A stretch of DNA of 6,219 bases. Origin: CALOCV01 sp942491955. GTDB taxonomy: Bacteria; Chlamydiota; Chlamydiia; Chlamydiales; CALOCV01. The stretch covers positions 1 through 6,219 of the forward strand of contig CALOCV010000036.1 in NCBI GenBank assembly GCA_942491955.1, read 5' to 3'. Below, piece by piece: positions 5,806 through 6,219 of the stretch. Position 1 is the stretch's first letter. Each line of letters starts with the position of its first letter. The notes under the pieces were generated by a model. It was not told the origin of the DNA and did no database searches. It saw only the letters and a list, made by a program, of their open reading frames with translations. Both the position numbers and the translations under genes were made by a program.

Positions 5806-6219
5806 ATGATGGCTGATCGAATTGACGAATATGCCGAGCTGATTGCAGCGAAGACGCGCCACTATCTCATCACGACGATGGGGCGGACACCGGACGAGGC
5901 GAATGACGAAGAGTTTTACCGTGCTCTTTCCTATGCCCTTCGTGAGCAGGTCGTTGTGAACTGGTTAACGACGGTGCGTACGATTGAGAAGCATGATGCA
6001 CGGATTATTTATTTCTTTTCGCAAGAGTATATGCCCGGGCGCGTCTTCAGCAATAACATTGCGAATATGAAAGAAATGGAGGTTATTCGGGCTGTTTTAC
6101 AAAAAATGAATCGAAATTATCAACACATCATGACGCGAGAGGCGGAGCCGGGTCTTGGGAATGGAGGTTTGGGGCGGTTGGCTTCGTGTTTTTTTAGATT
6201 CTCTTGCTACGCTCCATTA
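5806..6219 (+). CDS. glgP: Glycogen/starch alpha-glucan phosphorylase, 5' part, frame broken at a T7 run
   Basis: Cytoplasmic PLP enzyme that releases glucose-1-phosphate from alpha-1,4-glucan by phosphorolysis. Only about the first 138 of the roughly 800 or more codons usual for the family are in the window. The N-terminal domain is recognisable: helix with TRHYLITTMGRTPDE at 17-31, YFFSQEYMPGR at 69-79 (family pattern YYxSxEFLxGR) followed by SNNI, and the glucan phosphorylase hallmark EPGLGNGGLGRLASCF at 114-129. After Cys128 the frame gives FRFSCYAPL, while removing one T from the run at 6189-6195 gives FLDSLATL, exactly the conserved continuation. So either a one-base insertion has broken the gene or the consensus is wrong there. 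It has a good RBS and diverges from the minus-strand array with a 186-nt spacer. Family assignment is firm; intactness is not. Confidence 0.9.
   Translation, partial: MMADRIDEYAELIAAKTRHYLITTMGRTPDEANDEEFYRALSYALREQVVVNWLTTVRTIEKHDARIIYFFSQEYMPGRVFSNNIANMKEMEVIRAVLQKMNRNYQHIMTREAEPGLGNGGLGRLASCFFRFSCYAPL

Overview
The window looks like part of a chromosome from an environmental (Chlamydia-like) member of the Chlamydiales. This is inferred from protein style, not from a database match. The supporting signs are a SycD/LcrH-type type III secretion chaperone-like TPR protein, a small bilobed hydrophobic protein next to it, a membrane-anchored peptide-binding protein with a large OppB/DppB-like permease, weak Shine-Dalgarno sites and very short intergenic gaps. 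No rRNA, tRNA, CRISPR array or insertion sequence is visible.

Layout. Almost everything lies on the minus strand as one tightly packed array that reads from about 5619 down to 1. In transcription order it holds: a TPR chaperone-like protein (5619-4858), a hydrophobic protein (4830-4336), a 56-residue single-span protein (4273-4103), a SafE/TauE-like (DsbD_2-type) membrane protein (4096-3416), a membrane-anchored family 5 solute-binding protein (3410 to about 1336), and an OppB/DppB-like permease (about 1335 to beyond position 1). Gaps are 27, 62, 6 and 5 nt between the first five genes. On the plus strand, divergent from this array, the 5' end of a glycogen phosphorylase gene (glgP) starts at 5806 and runs off the right edge. 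The 186-nt divergent spacer holds a candidate promoter and a 14-bp dyad.

Condition of the genes. The four genes between 3416 and 5619 read cleanly. The binding-protein gene is clean for 298 codons, then loses its frame near 2517. From there to the left edge, family-like protein sequence continues but keeps jumping frames, mostly by single missing bases in short homopolymers, plus one in-frame stop at 975-977. glgP also loses frame at a T7 run at 6189-6195, inside its most conserved motif. The sequence alone cannot decide between real decay of a peptide transporter and local consensus error; clustering at homopolymers fits either.

How the genes may work together. The binding protein and permease would form the start of a peptide ABC importer (other subunits outside the window). 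The chaperone-like gene followed by a hydrophobic protein resembles the usual arrangement of a class II T3S chaperone with a membrane-inserting client, and is the most interesting pair here. glgP would release glucose-1-phosphate from glycogen and is probably unrelated to the minus-strand array.
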